DNA of 64,000 nt from Ignavibacteriota bacterium (GTDB lineage: Bacteria > Bacteroidota > Ignavibacteria > Tepidaquicellales > Tepidaquicellaceae): contig JACREY010000020.1 of the NCBI GenBank assembly GCA_016218085.1, positions 186,001-250,000 of the forward strand, read 5' to 3'. Under the pieces are notes generated by a model that saw only the letters and a list, made by a program, of their open reading frames with translations, did not search any database and was not told the DNA's origin. Positions 51,591 to 62,133 of this stretch are shown in pieces. The position numbers and the translations under genes are program-made. The first letter of the stretch is position 1. Every line of letters begins with the position of its first letter.

Positions 51591-54545
51591 ATGTCTGCAT
51601 TGGAAACTAAAGTAAAAAAATATAAAGTTGCTGCCCTGATAAGGGAAATCAACAGGTCGAAGGAAGACGTAATAGATTTTCTGAATTCCATCGGAGTAGA
51701 GAAAATCACTATAAACACATCCCTTGAGCCTGAGGTTGTAGCTAAGGTGTTTTCCCATTTCAAAAAGGACATTGAAGAGCAGGAAAAGCATATTAAAAAA
51801 GTTGTAGACTTTGTACAGAAGAACAAGGTTGAGATATTCGAAGCGGACGAAAGAATAAAAAAAGAAGAAGAAGCAAAAGTTAAAAAAGCTGAAGAGCAAA
51901 GACTCAAGAAGATAATAGAGGACGAAACCAAGAAGAAAGAAGAAGAAAAGAAAAAACAGGAACTCCTCGCATTTTTGGAAAGGGAAAAAGTTCTGAAAGA
52001 ACAGGCGGAAAAAGATAAAAAAGACAGTCTCGAAAAAATCATTGCAGCAAAAAAGAAACGTGAAGAAGCAAGAACTAAAAAAGATGAACAGAAACCAAAA
52101 GTTGAAAAACCCGAAACCGCTGAAAAAGATACAAGGGCTAAAGTAAAAGATGAAAAGAAACATGAAATTGAAAAGAAACACGAAATCGAAAAGAAACCGG
52201 CTGTACCGGAAGCCCAAAAAGCAGTAAAGGAAAAGGAAAGTCATCCAAGGACATTTCAGACAGCAGGGGCAAAAGCTCATCCTCCAAGAGAAGATAAATC
52301 ATCTTCCCAGAAGGACGCTAAGCCGGCTCAAAGACACGATAACAGAGAAGTACGAAAACCTTTTGACCATCAGAAGCCAAAGAAATCGAAATACGAAAAA
52401 GTTACGCTAAAGGATATAAAACAGCATAAAAAGCCGTTCCAAAAGGACAAAGACGATAAAAAGAAAGATACTGCAAAGGGAAGCGGTGAATTTGTAAAGC
52501 AGACAGTGAAACCGGTGAAGCCCGAAAAATGGGACGGTGTTAAGAAGGAAAAAGATAAAAAGACGAAGGCAGATTATGAATATGAAAGAAAGAAAAAGAA
52601 AATTGCGAAAGGTCTAAAAGCCAAGGAATTTTCGCAGAAAGAAATTGATGACGCAATCCGTGAGACGATGGCAAAGATGGATGATGAAGGCTCACAGTCG
52701 GCAAGAAGCCTTGCAAGAAAGAGAAAGAAAAAGGAAAGGATGGAACAGGAAAAAAAGATACTCGAATACGAAGAATCAAGAAAGAATGTTATAAAGGTGA
52801 CGGAGTTTCTGTCAACGAGCGAACTGGCAAACCTAATGAGCATAGAAGCATCCGAGCTTATCAGGAAATGTTTCGACCTCGGAATGATGGTCTCAATTAA
52901 TCAGCGCCTTGAAAAGGATTTAATAGTTCTTCTTGCGGAAGAATTCGGATTCAGGATCGAATTTCAGACCGAATACAAGGAAGATCTACTTCAGGATGAG
53001 CAGGACCCCGCCGATTCGCTCAAACCGAGACCGCCGGTTGTCACGATTATGGGTCACGTAGACCACGGTAAAACATCGCTTCTCGACTATATCAGAAAAG
53101 CCAACGTTGTTGCTGGTGAAGCGGGAGGTATCACTCAGCATATCGGTGCATATAAAGTTAAACTCGATTCAGGAAAAGAGATTAGTTTCCTTGATACCCC
53201 GGGCCACGAGGCATTCACGGCAATGCGAGCGAGGGGCGGTCAGGCGGCAGATATCGTTGTGCTCGTTGTAGCCGCGGATGACAGCGTTATGCCTCAGACA
53301 GTTGAAGCAATAAATCACGCACTTGCTGCAAACGTTCCGATAGTTATAGCTATTAATAAAATCGATAAGCCGAATTCCAATATTGAAAAAATAAAGAAAC
53401 AACTTGCAGATAATAATGTACTGATAGAAGAATGGGGCGGTAAATACCAGTCGGTTGAAATTTCAGCCAAGTTCGGAAAGAATATCGACGTTCTTCTGGA
53501 AAAAATACTGCTCGAAGCGGATATTCTCGAGCTTAAAGCAAATCCCGACAGGAATGCCAGGGGAGTAGTGCTTGAATCAAAGCTCGACAGGGGAAAGGGA
53601 ATAATGGCTACAGTTCTCGTTCAGAAGGGTACATTGAAAGTAGGGGACTGCTTCTTATCCGGTATATTTTCGGGTAGAGTGAAAGCAATGTTCGATGAAA
53701 GAGAAAAAAGATTGGAAGCCGCTAAACCTGCAACTCCTGTACTCATTCTTGGGTTTAACGGAATGCCTCAGGCAGGTGATGCTTTTGTTGTAATGGATAC
53801 GGAAAACGAAGCAAGAAACATTGCCCTTAAAAGGCAGCAGCTTAAACGCGAACAGGATTTCAGGCAGGTAAGGTTTGCAACTCTTGATGATATTTCGAAA
53901 CAGATTAAGGAAGGTAAACAGGTCGAACTTAATATTATTATTAAAGCCGATACAGACGGCTCTGCTGAAGCACTTGCTGATTCTCTGGCGAAACTTGCTA
54001 CTAACGAAGCAAAAGTCAGGATTATCCACAAGGCGCTCGGACAAATCAGCGAATCGGATGTTCTGCTTGCCGAAGCTTCATCTGCAATTATAATAGGCTT
54101 TAACGTAAGACCAAATCTTAATGCCAGAAAGCTTGCTGAGAAAAATATTGTTGATATCAGGATTCATAATATTATTTATAAAGTTATCGATGAAGTCAAA
54201 TCCGCTCTTGAGGGAATGCTCGAACCTGAAATTTCCGAGGAAATTACGGCGACTGTAGAAATCAGGGATGTATTTAAAATTCCGAAAATCGGCAATGTTG
54301 CGGGATGCTATGTACAGGACGGCAAGATTATAAGAAATAATAAAGTCAGGCTTGTAAGGGAAGGATTCGTGATATTTGACGGAAATATCCTTTCGCTTAA
54401 GAGAATCAAGGACGATGTAAGAGAAGTCGAATCCGGATACGAATGCGGTATTGGACTTGAAAATTTCAATGATGTAAAGGTAGGCGATATAATCGAAGCA
54501 TATAAATTAATAGAAACCAAGCGTAAGCTTACAATAAATAAATAA
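51591..54545 (+). CDS. infB: Translation initiation factor IF-2
   Basis: A 984-residue IF-2 that brings initiator tRNA to the 30S subunit. The N-terminal 400 residues are very rich in Lys and Glu and carry an IF2 N-domain near the start (VAALIREINRSKEDVIDFL). The GTPase core has [16 protein letters not shown] (about 485-500), DTPGHEAFTAMRARG and NKIDKP; the C-domains that bind fMet-tRNA are complete. 30 bases after nusA and 31 before rbfA. The charged stretch yields long false ORFs on the other strand. Confidence 0.97.
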   Translation: MSALETKVKKYKVAALIREINRSKEDVIDFLNSIGVEKITINTSLEPEVVAKVFSHFKKDIEEQEKHIKKVVDFVQKNKVEIFEADERIKKEEEAKVKKAEEQRLKKIIEDETKKKEEEKKKQELLAFLEREKVLKEQAEKDKKDSLEKIIAAKKKREEARTKKDEQKPKVEKPETAEKDTRAKVKDEKKHEIEKKHEIEKKPAVPEAQKAVKEKESHPRTFQTAGAKAHPPREDKSSSQKDAKPAQRHDNREVRKPFDHQKPKKSKYEKVTLKDIKQHKKPFQKDKDDKKKDTAKGSGEFVKQTVKPVKPEKWDGVKKEKDKKTKADYEYERKKKKIAKGLKAKEFSQKEIDDAIRETMAKMDDEGSQSARSLARKRKKKERMEQEKKILEYEESRKNVIKVTEFLSTSELANLMSIEASELIRKCFDLGMMVSINQRLEKDLIVLLAEEFGFRIEFQTEYKEDLLQDEQDPADSLKPRPPVVTIMGHVDHGKTSLLDYIRKANVVAGEAGGITQHIGAYKVKLDSGKEISFLDTPGHEAFTAMRARGGQAADIVVLVVAADDSVMPQTVEAINHALAANVPIVIAINKIDKPNSNIEKIKKQLADNNVLIEEWGGKYQSVEISAKFGKNIDVLLEKILLEADILELKANPDRNARGVVLESKLDRGKGIMATVLVQKGTLKVGDCFLSGIFSGRVKAMFDEREKRLEAAKPATPVLILGFNGMPQAGDAFVVMDTENEARNIALKRQQLKREQDFRQVRFATLDDISKQIKEGKQVELNIIIKADTDGSAEALADSLAKLATNEAKVRIIHKALGQISESDVLLAEASSAIIIGFNVRPNLNARKLAEKNIVDIRIHNIIYKVIDEVKSALEGMLEPEISEEITATVEIRDVFKIPKIGNVAGCYVQDGKIIRNNKVRLVREGFVIFDGNILSLKRIKDDVREVESGYECGIGLENFNDVKVGDIIEAYKLIETKRKLTINK

Positions 54546-54576
54546 TTTTTGCAATAAGTTCTTTTAATAAATTGTT

Positions 54577-54933
54577 ATGTCACACAGACCCGAAAAGGTT
54601 GCCGAGGAAATAAAGCACAAACTGAATTCGGCAATGTCTAAAGATTTGATGGAACTGCATATCGGACTTGTTACAATTTCCAAAGTAATGATGACTCCCG
54701 ATCTGAGAATAGCGAAAGTATATGTCACTTTTCTCGGGAACAGGGAACCGGTTGAAAAGTGCCTGGACAGGATTAATTTCAGAAAAAAACACATCCGCTT
54801 TCTTCTTGCAAAGCACCTGAACATGAAATATATTCCGGAACTGAATTTTTATTACGACGATACACTCGACTATGCCGATAAAATCAACAAGCTTCTGAAC
54901 GAAGTAAGGAAAGAAGAAAATAAAAGCGAATAA
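54577..54933 (+). CDS. rbfA: Ribosome-binding factor A
   Basis: A 118-residue KH-fold protein that matures the 30S subunit during cold growth. It shows RPEKVAEEIKHKLNSAMSKDL, the strand VTISKVMMTPDLRIAKVYVTFLG and PELNFYYDDTLDYADKINKLL at the end. Usual length, in the standard infB-rbfA-truB order. Confidence 0.94.
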   Translation: MSHRPEKVAEEIKHKLNSAMSKDLMELHIGLVTISKVMMTPDLRIAKVYVTFLGNREPVEKCLDRINFRKKHIRFLLAKHLNMKYIPELNFYYDDTLDYADKINKLLNEVRKEENKSE

Positions 54934-54983
54934 AAATTCTATTCCTGCCGGAGAAATAATTTATCTTCGGCAATACACCTGTA

Positions 54984-55640
54984 ATGTACACAGATAAAAT
55001 AATTTTGACGGATAAGCCGCTTGACTGGACCAGTACGGATGTTGTAAGGTTCCTGAAGAAAAAACTGTCTCTTAAAAAAGTAGGCCACGCAGGAAGTCTT
55101 GACCCGCGCGCAACAGGTCTGCTGATACTCTGCACCGATAAAATGACAAAGCGGATAAATGAATTTATGGATTATGAAAAGGAATATCAGGGCATCATTA
55201 GAATAGGAGCAAGGACTAAAACATACGATACCGAATCCGAAGAGGAAGATTTCCGGGAAGTATCCGGTGTAAGCGGGAAGATGATTGAAGATGTCAGAAA
55301 GACATTTGTGGGTGAAACCGAACAGATTCCACCTATGCATTCCGCTTTAAAGCTTAACGGAAGACCGCTTTACAAGCTCGCCCGGAAAGGCGAAACGGTG
55401 GAACTGAAAGCAAGGAAAATCGTAATTAAGGAATTCGGGATAAAAAGACTTAACGACGAAGAAATATTTTTTAATATCATTTGCAGCAAAGGTACTTACA
55501 TACGCTCAATTGCAAATGATTTCGGGGAAAAACTCGGAGTTGGCGGTTATCTTAAAGAATTGAGACGGACTAGAATTGGAATCTATGATCTGAATAACCT
55601 AAATGAAACAGCAGGTGAAATTAAATTCTCTGCAATATGA
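54984..55640 (+). CDS. truB: tRNA pseudouridine-55 synthase TruB
   Basis: A 218-residue enzyme that makes pseudouridine 55 in the tRNA T loop. The catalytic Asp lies in GHAGSLDPRATGLL, and KTYDTES, QIPPMHSALKLNGRPLY and KGTYIRSIANDFG are conserved. It lacks the C-terminal PUA-like extension, making it short but of a known form. Last gene of the rimP operon. Confidence 0.95.
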   Translation: MYTDKIILTDKPLDWTSTDVVRFLKKKLSLKKVGHAGSLDPRATGLLILCTDKMTKRINEFMDYEKEYQGIIRIGARTKTYDTESEEEDFREVSGVSGKMIEDVRKTFVGETEQIPPMHSALKLNGRPLYKLARKGETVELKARKIVIKEFGIKRLNDEEIFFNIICSKGTYIRSIANDFGEKLGVGGYLKELRRTRIGIYDLNNLNETAGEIKFSAI

Positions 55641-55686
55641 AACAAAATTAAAATAAATCAGTAATAATATTTAAGAATAATTTAAA

Positions 55687-55776
55687 ATGAAAAGCAGCTA
55701 TATTTTATATGCCGGATTAATATTTTTGATGATTTCCATCATTTTTCCCATAATTTTGGCAAAAGTTACAAAATAA
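55687..55776 (+). CDS. Possible small single-helix membrane peptide
   Basis: A 29-codon frame starts at ATG 55687 and ends at TAA 55776. It would encode MKSSYILYAGLIFLMISIIF plus a short tail: one hydrophobic helix with a basic N-terminus and C-terminal Lys residues. It lies 46 bases after truB. I do not recognise it, and a chance frame in AT-rich DNA is possible. Confidence 0.35.
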   Translation: MKSSYILYAGLIFLMISIIFPIILAKVTK

Positions 55777-55879
55777 ATTAAAGTTAAAGTAAAATTTTCC
55801 CGTTTTTTTAAATAAGATTTTCATTTTTACCCGTATTGGATTGAAAAAAAATGAAAAAATATTTAAATTATAAGATTAC

Positions 55880-55965
55880 AGAGAGATGGCTGAGTGGTTG
55901 AAAGCGGCGGTCTTGAAAACCGTTGATGCCTACGGTATCCGGGGGTTCGAATCCCTCTCTCTCTG
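55880..55965 (+). tRNA. tRNA-Ser, anticodon UGA
   Basis: Acceptor AGAGAGA/TCTCTCT (55880-55886, 55958-55964), anticodon loop CTTGAAA giving TGA, a long variable arm (TGATGCCTACGGTATC region) as in class II tRNAs, and T arm GGGGG/CCCTC. It reads UCA and other UCN codons. CCA is not encoded. A nested hairpin with T tail follows at 55969. Confidence 0.92.
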
Positions 55966-55968
55966 CAG

Positions 55969-56009
55969 TGGTTTATTAGCTGACGAAAATCAGCCGGTAA
56001 ACCATTTTT
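55969..56009 (+). terminator. Terminator after tRNA-Ser
   Basis: Outer arms TGGTTTA (55969-55975) and TAAACCA (55998-56004) enclose inner arms GCTGA and TCAGC, followed by TTTTTA. It ends the tRNA-Ser transcript just before ybaK. Confidence 0.65.
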
Positions 56010-56028
56010 AATATGCCGAATTATATGT

Positions 56029-56496
56029 ATGAAAAAAACCAATGCGGTCAGAATATTAGAAAGTCTTAATCTTCAGTTTGAGTTATTAGAATACGAATTC
56101 AGCGAAGATGAAATCGATGCCGTGAGTGTTGCAAATAAAATTAGCGCACCGCCTGAAATGGTTTTCAAAACACTTGTGGCGTTCGGAGACAAAACGGGGT
56201 ATGTAGTTTTTGTAATACCCGGTAATGCAGAGCTTAATCTGAAAAAAGCTGCATTGGCAAGCGGAAATAAAAGCGTAGAAATGATTAAAGCAAAAGATTT
56301 ACTATCTGTGACAGGATATATTCGCGGAGGCTGCTCACCAATCGGAATGATAAAAAAATTCCCTACCTACATAGAAGAAACATCACAACTCTTCGATTTC
56401 ATCTATTTTAGTGCAGGCATACGCGGCATGCAAGTTAAACTTTCACCTCTTGAATTAAGTGAAATCACTCTATCTGAATTCTCTAATTTGATATAA
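56029..56496 (+). CDS. ybaK: YbaK/EbsC-type Cys-tRNA(Pro) deacylase
   Basis: A 155-residue trans-editing protein that hydrolyses Cys mis-attached to tRNA-Pro (family role). [22 protein letters not shown] with the conserved catalytic Lys (about 45), [18 protein letters not shown] and [20 protein letters not shown] fit the family along its length. It follows the tRNA-Ser terminator, so it has its own promoter. Confidence 0.92.
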   Translation: MKKTNAVRILESLNLQFELLEYEFSEDEIDAVSVANKISAPPEMVFKTLVAFGDKTGYVVFVIPGNAELNLKKAALASGNKSVEMIKAKDLLSVTGYIRGGCSPIGMIKKFPTYIEETSQLFDFIYFSAGIRGMQVKLSPLELSEITLSEFSNLI

Positions 56497-56673
56497 TTTA
56501 AAAAATCGGAATTACAAGTAAAATAGTTGTTTTTATTAACTAAAAATAATATATTTAGGCAGTATCTGAGTTACGGGGGAAATCAAAAAAATTTGTACCC
56601 ATGCAATATCCGAAATTGATTGCTTACTGCATAGGGGCGTAATTATTTATTTTTTAATAAAATTTTAATAAGT

Positions 56674-59600
56674 ATGCCTGAAAATCGATCAATCACCCGC
56701 TCACCAATAAAAATTGTAATTCTATATATTCTCATCACAATATTTATCCTTGTTGCCGGAATCCGCTATTATTACAAGCAACAATCTGAAATTAAAAATG
56801 ATATTTATCAGGATTTATCCACAATTACAGAATTGAAAATTGGACAAATTGTAAACTGGCGGAAAGAACGGATGGGTGACGCATTTTTGATTTTTAGCAA
56901 TAAATCTCTTAAATCTGAAGTTAATAAATGGTTCCGGAATAATTACGATGAAGAATCCAAATCAGGAATAATCTCATTTCTCAATTCATACCTGAACTAT
57001 TATCATTATAGTAATATTATTTTATTTGACAGGGAATTTAACACAAAATATTCCGCAAAAGACAGCATTAAAGAGATAAGCAATATTACCAAAGAATATT
57101 TTAATAATTCGGTTAAAAACGGAAAACCTGAATTTACCAACATTTATTATTGTGATGTATGCAAAATCCTGCATCTTGATGTTTTAATTCCTTTAATTTT
57201 AAATGATTCTGTTATTGGAGGAGTAATATTAAGAAATGACCCGAATGTTTTTTTGTTCCCTCTAATACAGAGCTGGCCTGCAAACAGTAATACAGCAGAA
57301 ACTCTTTTGATTTCCGAAGATGGAGAATATGTCTATTATCTGAATGAATTAAGACACAAGAAAGGCACTTCGCTGAATCTGAAAATAAAAATAGACAGCT
57401 CAAATTTAAATATTCCTTCTGTTTTAGCTACTACCGGGAAAGAGGGTATGTTTGAAGGTATAGATTACAGGGGGGTATCTGTATTATCCGTTATTAGAAA
57501 AGTTCCAGATTCTCCCTGGTATATGATTACAAAAGTTGATATTGAAGAAATTTATGCACCAGTAAAAGAAAAAGCAGTTATTATAACTATACTTATATTT
57601 CTGACTCTGGTAGCGGTCGGAATTGGATTTATCTGGGTATGGTCAAACCAGAAAAAGTCACTTCAAATATTAAAGCTTGAAGATGAATATCACAGGCAGG
57701 CATTGGTAAAGCATTTTGAATATGTCGTGAAATATGCAAATGATATTTTTATACTTGCAGATAAGAATCTGAATATAGTAGAAGCAAATGATACAGCCTT
57801 GAATATTTACAGATATTCGAGAAATGAATTTATAGGTATGAACATTATGAAATTAAGAGCAGCCGAATCTGCAGGCGCTTTAAAGAATCAGGTAAAAGAA
57901 CTTGAAAAATCCGAATCTGTTGTTTATGAAACCGAACATAAGAAAAAAGACGGAAAAACATTTCCTGTTGAAGTAAGTCTGAGATATGTTGAGATAAGCG
58001 GTAAAATTTATTATCAGGGGATTTTGAAAGACATTTCTGACAGAAAATACACGGAAAAACTGATAAATATACGCTACAGGCTTATGGAGTTTTCTATTAA
58101 TCATACTTATAACGAGCTCCTGCAAAAAACTCTTGATGAAGTTTGTGAATTTACAGAAAGTTCTATTGGGTTTTATCATTTTGTTGACCCTGACGAAAAA
58201 TCACTGACACTTCAGGCCTGGTCTACAAAAACCAAAAAGGATTATTGTACTGCGAAAGGTGAAGGATTGCATTACAATATAGATGAAGCAGGTGTCTGGG
58301 TTGATTGCGTGCATCAAAGAAAGGCTGTCATTCATAATGATTATGCTGCTCTTTTGCATAAGAAAGGATTGCCTGAAGGTCACGCAGAGGTTTTAAGGGA
58401 ATTAGTAGTACCAATTTTCAGGAATAACAAAATTGTGGCGATACTGGGTGTTGGAAATAAACCTGTCGATTATATCGTAAAAGATATCGATACACTTACT
58501 TTTCTTGCAGACGTTGCCTGGGAAATTGCAGAAAGAAAAAGATCCGAAATTGAAATCGAAGAAAATCACAGATTATTGAATGATATGATGGATAACAGCA
58601 CATCACTGATTTATATTCTTGATAAAGATGGAAAATTTATTTCTGTTAATCACCAGTTGGAAAAAGTTCTCGGAAAAAACAGATTGGATTTAATAGGTAA
58701 GTCCAGAACGGAATTTATGCCAGAAGAAATCGCAAAGCAGCATTACGAAAATGACCTAAAAGTTATTAATTCTAAAAAAGCTCTATCTTTTGAAGAGGAA
58801 AATCCTGAAACTGACGGCGTTCATTATTATTATACTACCAAATTTCCTTTGTTTGACAGTTCTGGTAATGTATACGGAGTTTCAGGAATATCCACCGATA
58901 TAACAGAACAGAAAAAATCCGAAAAATTAATTATCGAAAGCGAAAGAAAATTAAGAAATACGCTTGATACTATGATGGAAGGATGCCAGATTTTGGGTTT
59001 TGATTGGAAATATATTTATATAAATGAAACAGCAGGAAAACAAAATAACAGACCTATCAAGGAGTTAATCGGAAAAAAATTCGACGATATGTGGCCGGGA
59101 ATTGAAAAGACCATTGTCTATCATCACTTAAAAGAATGTCTTGAGTTAAGAAAATCCAGCAGGTTTGAAAATGAATTTACTTTTCCTGACGGAAGAATAG
59201 GCTGGTTTGATATAAATATTCAGCCTGTTTCCGAGGGGGCGAAAATCCTTTCGATTGATATAACTGATTGGAAAAAAGCTGAAGAAAAAATTAGAAACAG
59301 TGAAAATAAATATCGAAGTTTATTTGAAAATTCAATTCTGGGAATATATAGGACAACTCCTGACGGAAAAATTATTGATTGCAATCCCGCTCTGATTAAA
59401 CTATTAGGGTATTCAAGTCTGGAAGAGCTTTCAGAGAGAAATCTGGAGAAATATGGCTATGAACCCGGTTATTCAAGGGATGATTTCAAGAAACTTCTGG
59501 AGGAAACAGGCGAAATAAAAGGGCTTGAATCTTCCTGGAAAAAGAAAGACGGTACAGCAATTATTGTACTGGAAAGTTCAAAGGTCGTTAAAGACATTGA

Positions 59601-62115
59601 AAATAATTTAGTCTTTTATGAAGGTACTGTTGAAGATATTACGGAAAGAAAGCGAATTGAAGATGAATTAAAAAAATCAGAAGTAAAATACAGAAGGTTA
59701 TATGACAGTATGATGGATGGATTAGTACTCACGGATATGAAAGGCAAAATCACGGACTGCAACGAGTCTTATATGAATATGCTCGGATATAATATGGAAG
59801 AGTTAAAAAAACTGACTTATATTGATTTAACTCCTGAAAACTGGCACGAATTTGAAAAAAGAATTGTGAATGAACAGATAATAACAAGAGGGTATTCTGA
59901 TGTATATGAGAAGGAGTATATAAAAAAGAGCGGAGAAATATTTCCTGTCGAATTGAGAACATTTACCTTTCATAATGATGCAAACGAAAATATTGGGATG
60001 TGGGCTATAGTAAGGGACATTACCGAAAGAAAGAAAACGGAAGAAGAATTGAAGTCATCCGAAGAAAAATTCAGACTAATATTTGAGAATTCTTTAATAG
60101 GCAAATCGATGACAAGTCTGGATGGGACCATTACAGTTAATAAAGCGTTTTGCGATATGCTGGGTTATTCAGAATCAGAACTTAAAAATATAAATTGGAA
60201 AGATATAACTCATCCCGATGATATAGAAACTACGGTTCTATTGTTAAAATCAATTAAAGAGGGAAAATTTGATTCTGCAAGGTTTGAAAAACGTTATATA
60301 CACAAAAACGGGAGTATAGTTTGGACTGACATAAGGACGGTTTTGCAAAAAGATTATAATGGTAATCCACTGTATTTTATCACGGCAGTGCTTGATTTAA
60401 CTGACTCAAAGAAAGCCGAAAAGGAAAGATTTAAATTGCTGAACGTGATAGAAAACAGTTTAAATGAAATATATATATTTGATTCTTCTACTTATAAATT
60501 TGAATTTGTAAACTATGGTGCATTAAAAAATATCGGTTTTACTTTAGAGGAAATGAAAAATATGACACCTGTGGATATAAAACCGGAATTCACATTTGAA
60601 GATTTCAAAGAATTTGTTAATCCTTTGGTTACGGGAGAAAAAGAAATTCTCATTTTCGAAACGATTCACAGGAGAAAAGACAATTCAGACTATAATGTGG
60701 AAGTTCATTTGCAGTTAAACAAGCAGGAAAACGAAAGTTTGTTTTACGCAGTAATTAATGATATAACCGAAAGAAAGAAAACAGAGGAACTTATCAAGGA
60801 TAGCGAGAAAAAATTTCATTCTCTGTTCGAATCTATGAATGAAGGAGTAGCACTGCACGAAATGGTATTTGATGAAAATGGTATCGCCGTTGATTACCGG
60901 ATAATTGATGTGAATCCTGCTTATGGAAAGCATACCGGATATAGAAACGAGATAGTTAAAGGCAAATTAGCAAGTGAATTATACGGAATAAAGCCTTTTC
61001 CGCCTTATTTTGATATTTACAAAAAGGTTGCGTTGACCGGAATACCAGAATATTTTGAATCTTACTTTCAGCCGTTAGATAAATATTTTGAAGTATCTGT
61101 TTTTTCCCCGAAGTTGAATTATTTTGCAACAGTATTTACGGATATAACCGAAAGAAAAATAGCGGAAGAAAAATTAAAAGACAGCGAAAGAAAATTAAGG
61201 GAAGCTCAGGAACTTGCAAATTTAGGATACTGGAACTGGGACATAAAATCCGGTAATGTTGAATGGTCTGATGAAGTTTATAAAATTTTCCGTTTGGATA
61301 AAAATTTATTTATTCCTCAAATAGATTCAATATTGGCATTATCTCCCTGGCCTGAAGAAAATCAGAGGGATAAAGAGTTAATCCAAAAAGCCGTTGAAAG
61401 TAGGGAACCCGGATTTTATGAGCAGAAATTTCTGCGTCCTGACGGAAGTATTGGGTATTATTCATCTACTTTTCAGGGGGACTATGATGATAACGGTGAA
61501 TTAATTTCTATAGTCGGAACTATAATTGATATTACGGAAAGAAAAAAAGTAGAATTGGCTTTGCAGGAAAGCGAATATTTCTTCAGGGAATCACAGAAAG
61601 CAGCAAAAATCGGCTCATACAAATTAGATTTTAATAAAGATCTTTGGGAGTCTTCCGAAGTGCTTGATTTTATTTTTGGTATAGACAAAGGTTATCTGAA
61701 AAACGTTGATGGCTGGCTGGATATTGTATTTGATGAAGACAGAAAAATGATGGAAGATTATTTTTTTAATGAGGTGATTAAGAAAAATAATTATTTTGAT
61801 AAAGAATACAGGATAAAAAGAAAATCTGATGGCGAAATAAGATGGCTTCTTGGATACGGTGTTCTTGGTTTTGATGAAAATAATAATCTTTGTACAATGA
61901 TAGGTACTATACAGGATATAACAGATCGAAAACTTATTCAGGAAGAAATTAAAAAACTTAATGAAGAACTTGAGCAAAGAGTAAAAGAAAGAACACAGGA
62001 AATTGAAGTTAAAAATGCTGAATTAAGCAGGATGAACAGACTATTTGTGGGACGTGAATTAAGAATGATTGAACTCAAGAATAGAATAAAAGAACTTGAA
62101 AATAAACTGAAATAA
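56674..62115 (+). CDS. Giant PAS-repeat transmembrane sensor without kinase domain
   Basis: A 1813-residue membrane protein. Helix 1 (about 13-34), a periplasmic Cache-like sensor (35-299) and helix 2 (300-323) lead to PAS1 (345-460), GAF (468-628) and nine further PAS domains (about 635 to 1753). Most end in the PAC signature DITERK. After the last PAS a coiled coil (1757-1813) with LNEELEQRVKERTQEIE and MNRLFVGRELRMIELKNRIK ends the protein. No HisKA, HATPase, GGDEF or other output domain is visible. The output must go through a partner, perhaps the PAS sensor starting at 62945. Confidence 0.9.
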   Translation: MPENRSITRSPIKIVILYILITIFILVAGIRYYYKQQSEIKNDIYQDLSTITELKIGQIVNWRKERMGDAFLIFSNKSLKSEVNKWFRNNYDEESKSGIISFLNSYLNYYHYSNIILFDREFNTKYSAKDSIKEISNITKEYFNNSVKNGKPEFTNIYYCDVCKILHLDVLIPLILNDSVIGGVILRNDPNVFLFPLIQSWPANSNTAETLLISEDGEYVYYLNELRHKKGTSLNLKIKIDSSNLNIPSVLATTGKEGMFEGIDYRGVSVLSVIRKVPDSPWYMITKVDIEEIYAPVKEKAVIITILIFLTLVAVGIGFIWVWSNQKKSLQILKLEDEYHRQALVKHFEYVVKYANDIFILADKNLNIVEANDTALNIYRYSRNEFIGMNIMKLRAAESAGALKNQVKELEKSESVVYETEHKKKDGKTFPVEVSLRYVEISGKIYYQGILKDISDRKYTEKLINIRYRLMEFSINHTYNELLQKTLDEVCEFTESSIGFYHFVDPDEKSLTLQAWSTKTKKDYCTAKGEGLHYNIDEAGVWVDCVHQRKAVIHNDYAALLHKKGLPEGHAEVLRELVVPIFRNNKIVAILGVGNKPVDYIVKDIDTLTFLADVAWEIAERKRSEIEIEENHRLLNDMMDNSTSLIYILDKDGKFISVNHQLEKVLGKNRLDLIGKSRTEFMPEEIAKQHYENDLKVINSKKALSFEEENPETDGVHYYYTTKFPLFDSSGNVYGVSGISTDITEQKKSEKLIIESERKLRNTLDTMMEGCQILGFDWKYIYINETAGKQNNRPIKELIGKKFDDMWPGIEKTIVYHHLKECLELRKSSRFENEFTFPDGRIGWFDINIQPVSEGAKILSIDITDWKKAEEKIRNSENKYRSLFENSILGIYRTTPDGKIIDCNPALIKLLGYSSLEELSERNLEKYGYEPGYSRDDFKKLLEETGEIKGLESSWKKKDGTAIIVLESSKVVKDIENNLVFYEGTVEDITERKRIEDELKKSEVKYRRLYDSMMDGLVLTDMKGKITDCNESYMNMLGYNMEELKKLTYIDLTPENWHEFEKRIVNEQIITRGYSDVYEKEYIKKSGEIFPVELRTFTFHNDANENIGMWAIVRDITERKKTEEELKSSEEKFRLIFENSLIGKSMTSLDGTITVNKAFCDMLGYSESELKNINWKDITHPDDIETTVLLLKSIKEGKFDSARFEKRYIHKNGSIVWTDIRTVLQKDYNGNPLYFITAVLDLTDSKKAEKERFKLLNVIENSLNEIYIFDSSTYKFEFVNYGALKNIGFTLEEMKNMTPVDIKPEFTFEDFKEFVNPLVTGEKEILIFETIHRRKDNSDYNVEVHLQLNKQENESLFYAVINDITERKKTEELIKDSEKKFHSLFESMNEGVALHEMVFDENGIAVDYRIIDVNPAYGKHTGYRNEIVKGKLASELYGIKPFPPYFDIYKKVALTGIPEYFESYFQPLDKYFEVSVFSPKLNYFATVFTDITERKIAEEKLKDSERKLREAQELANLGYWNWDIKSGNVEWSDEVYKIFRLDKNLFIPQIDSILALSPWPEENQRDKELIQKAVESREPGFYEQKFLRPDGSIGYYSSTFQGDYDDNGELISIVGTIIDITERKKVELALQESEYFFRESQKAAKIGSYKLDFNKDLWESSEVLDFIFGIDKGYLKNVDGWLDIVFDEDRKMMEDYFFNEVIKKNNYFDKEYRIKRKSDGEIRWLLGYGVLGFDENNNLCTMIGTIQDITDRKLIQEEIKKLNEELEQRVKERTQEIEVKNAELSRMNRLFVGRELRMIELKNRIKELENKLK

Positions 62116-62133
62116 TTAATACGGGAAATTTTA

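Noticed and set aside
51582-52280. 232-codon Phe-rich ORF on the minus strand
   Set aside because: It is the antisense of the Lys/Glu-rich N-terminus of infB (AAA and GAA codons read as TTT and TTC).
56497-56673. Riboswitch in the leader of the giant PAS gene
   Set aside because: CCCATGCA and TGCATAGGG can pair and flank a spacer, but no known aptamer consensus such as the c-di-GMP class could be matched.
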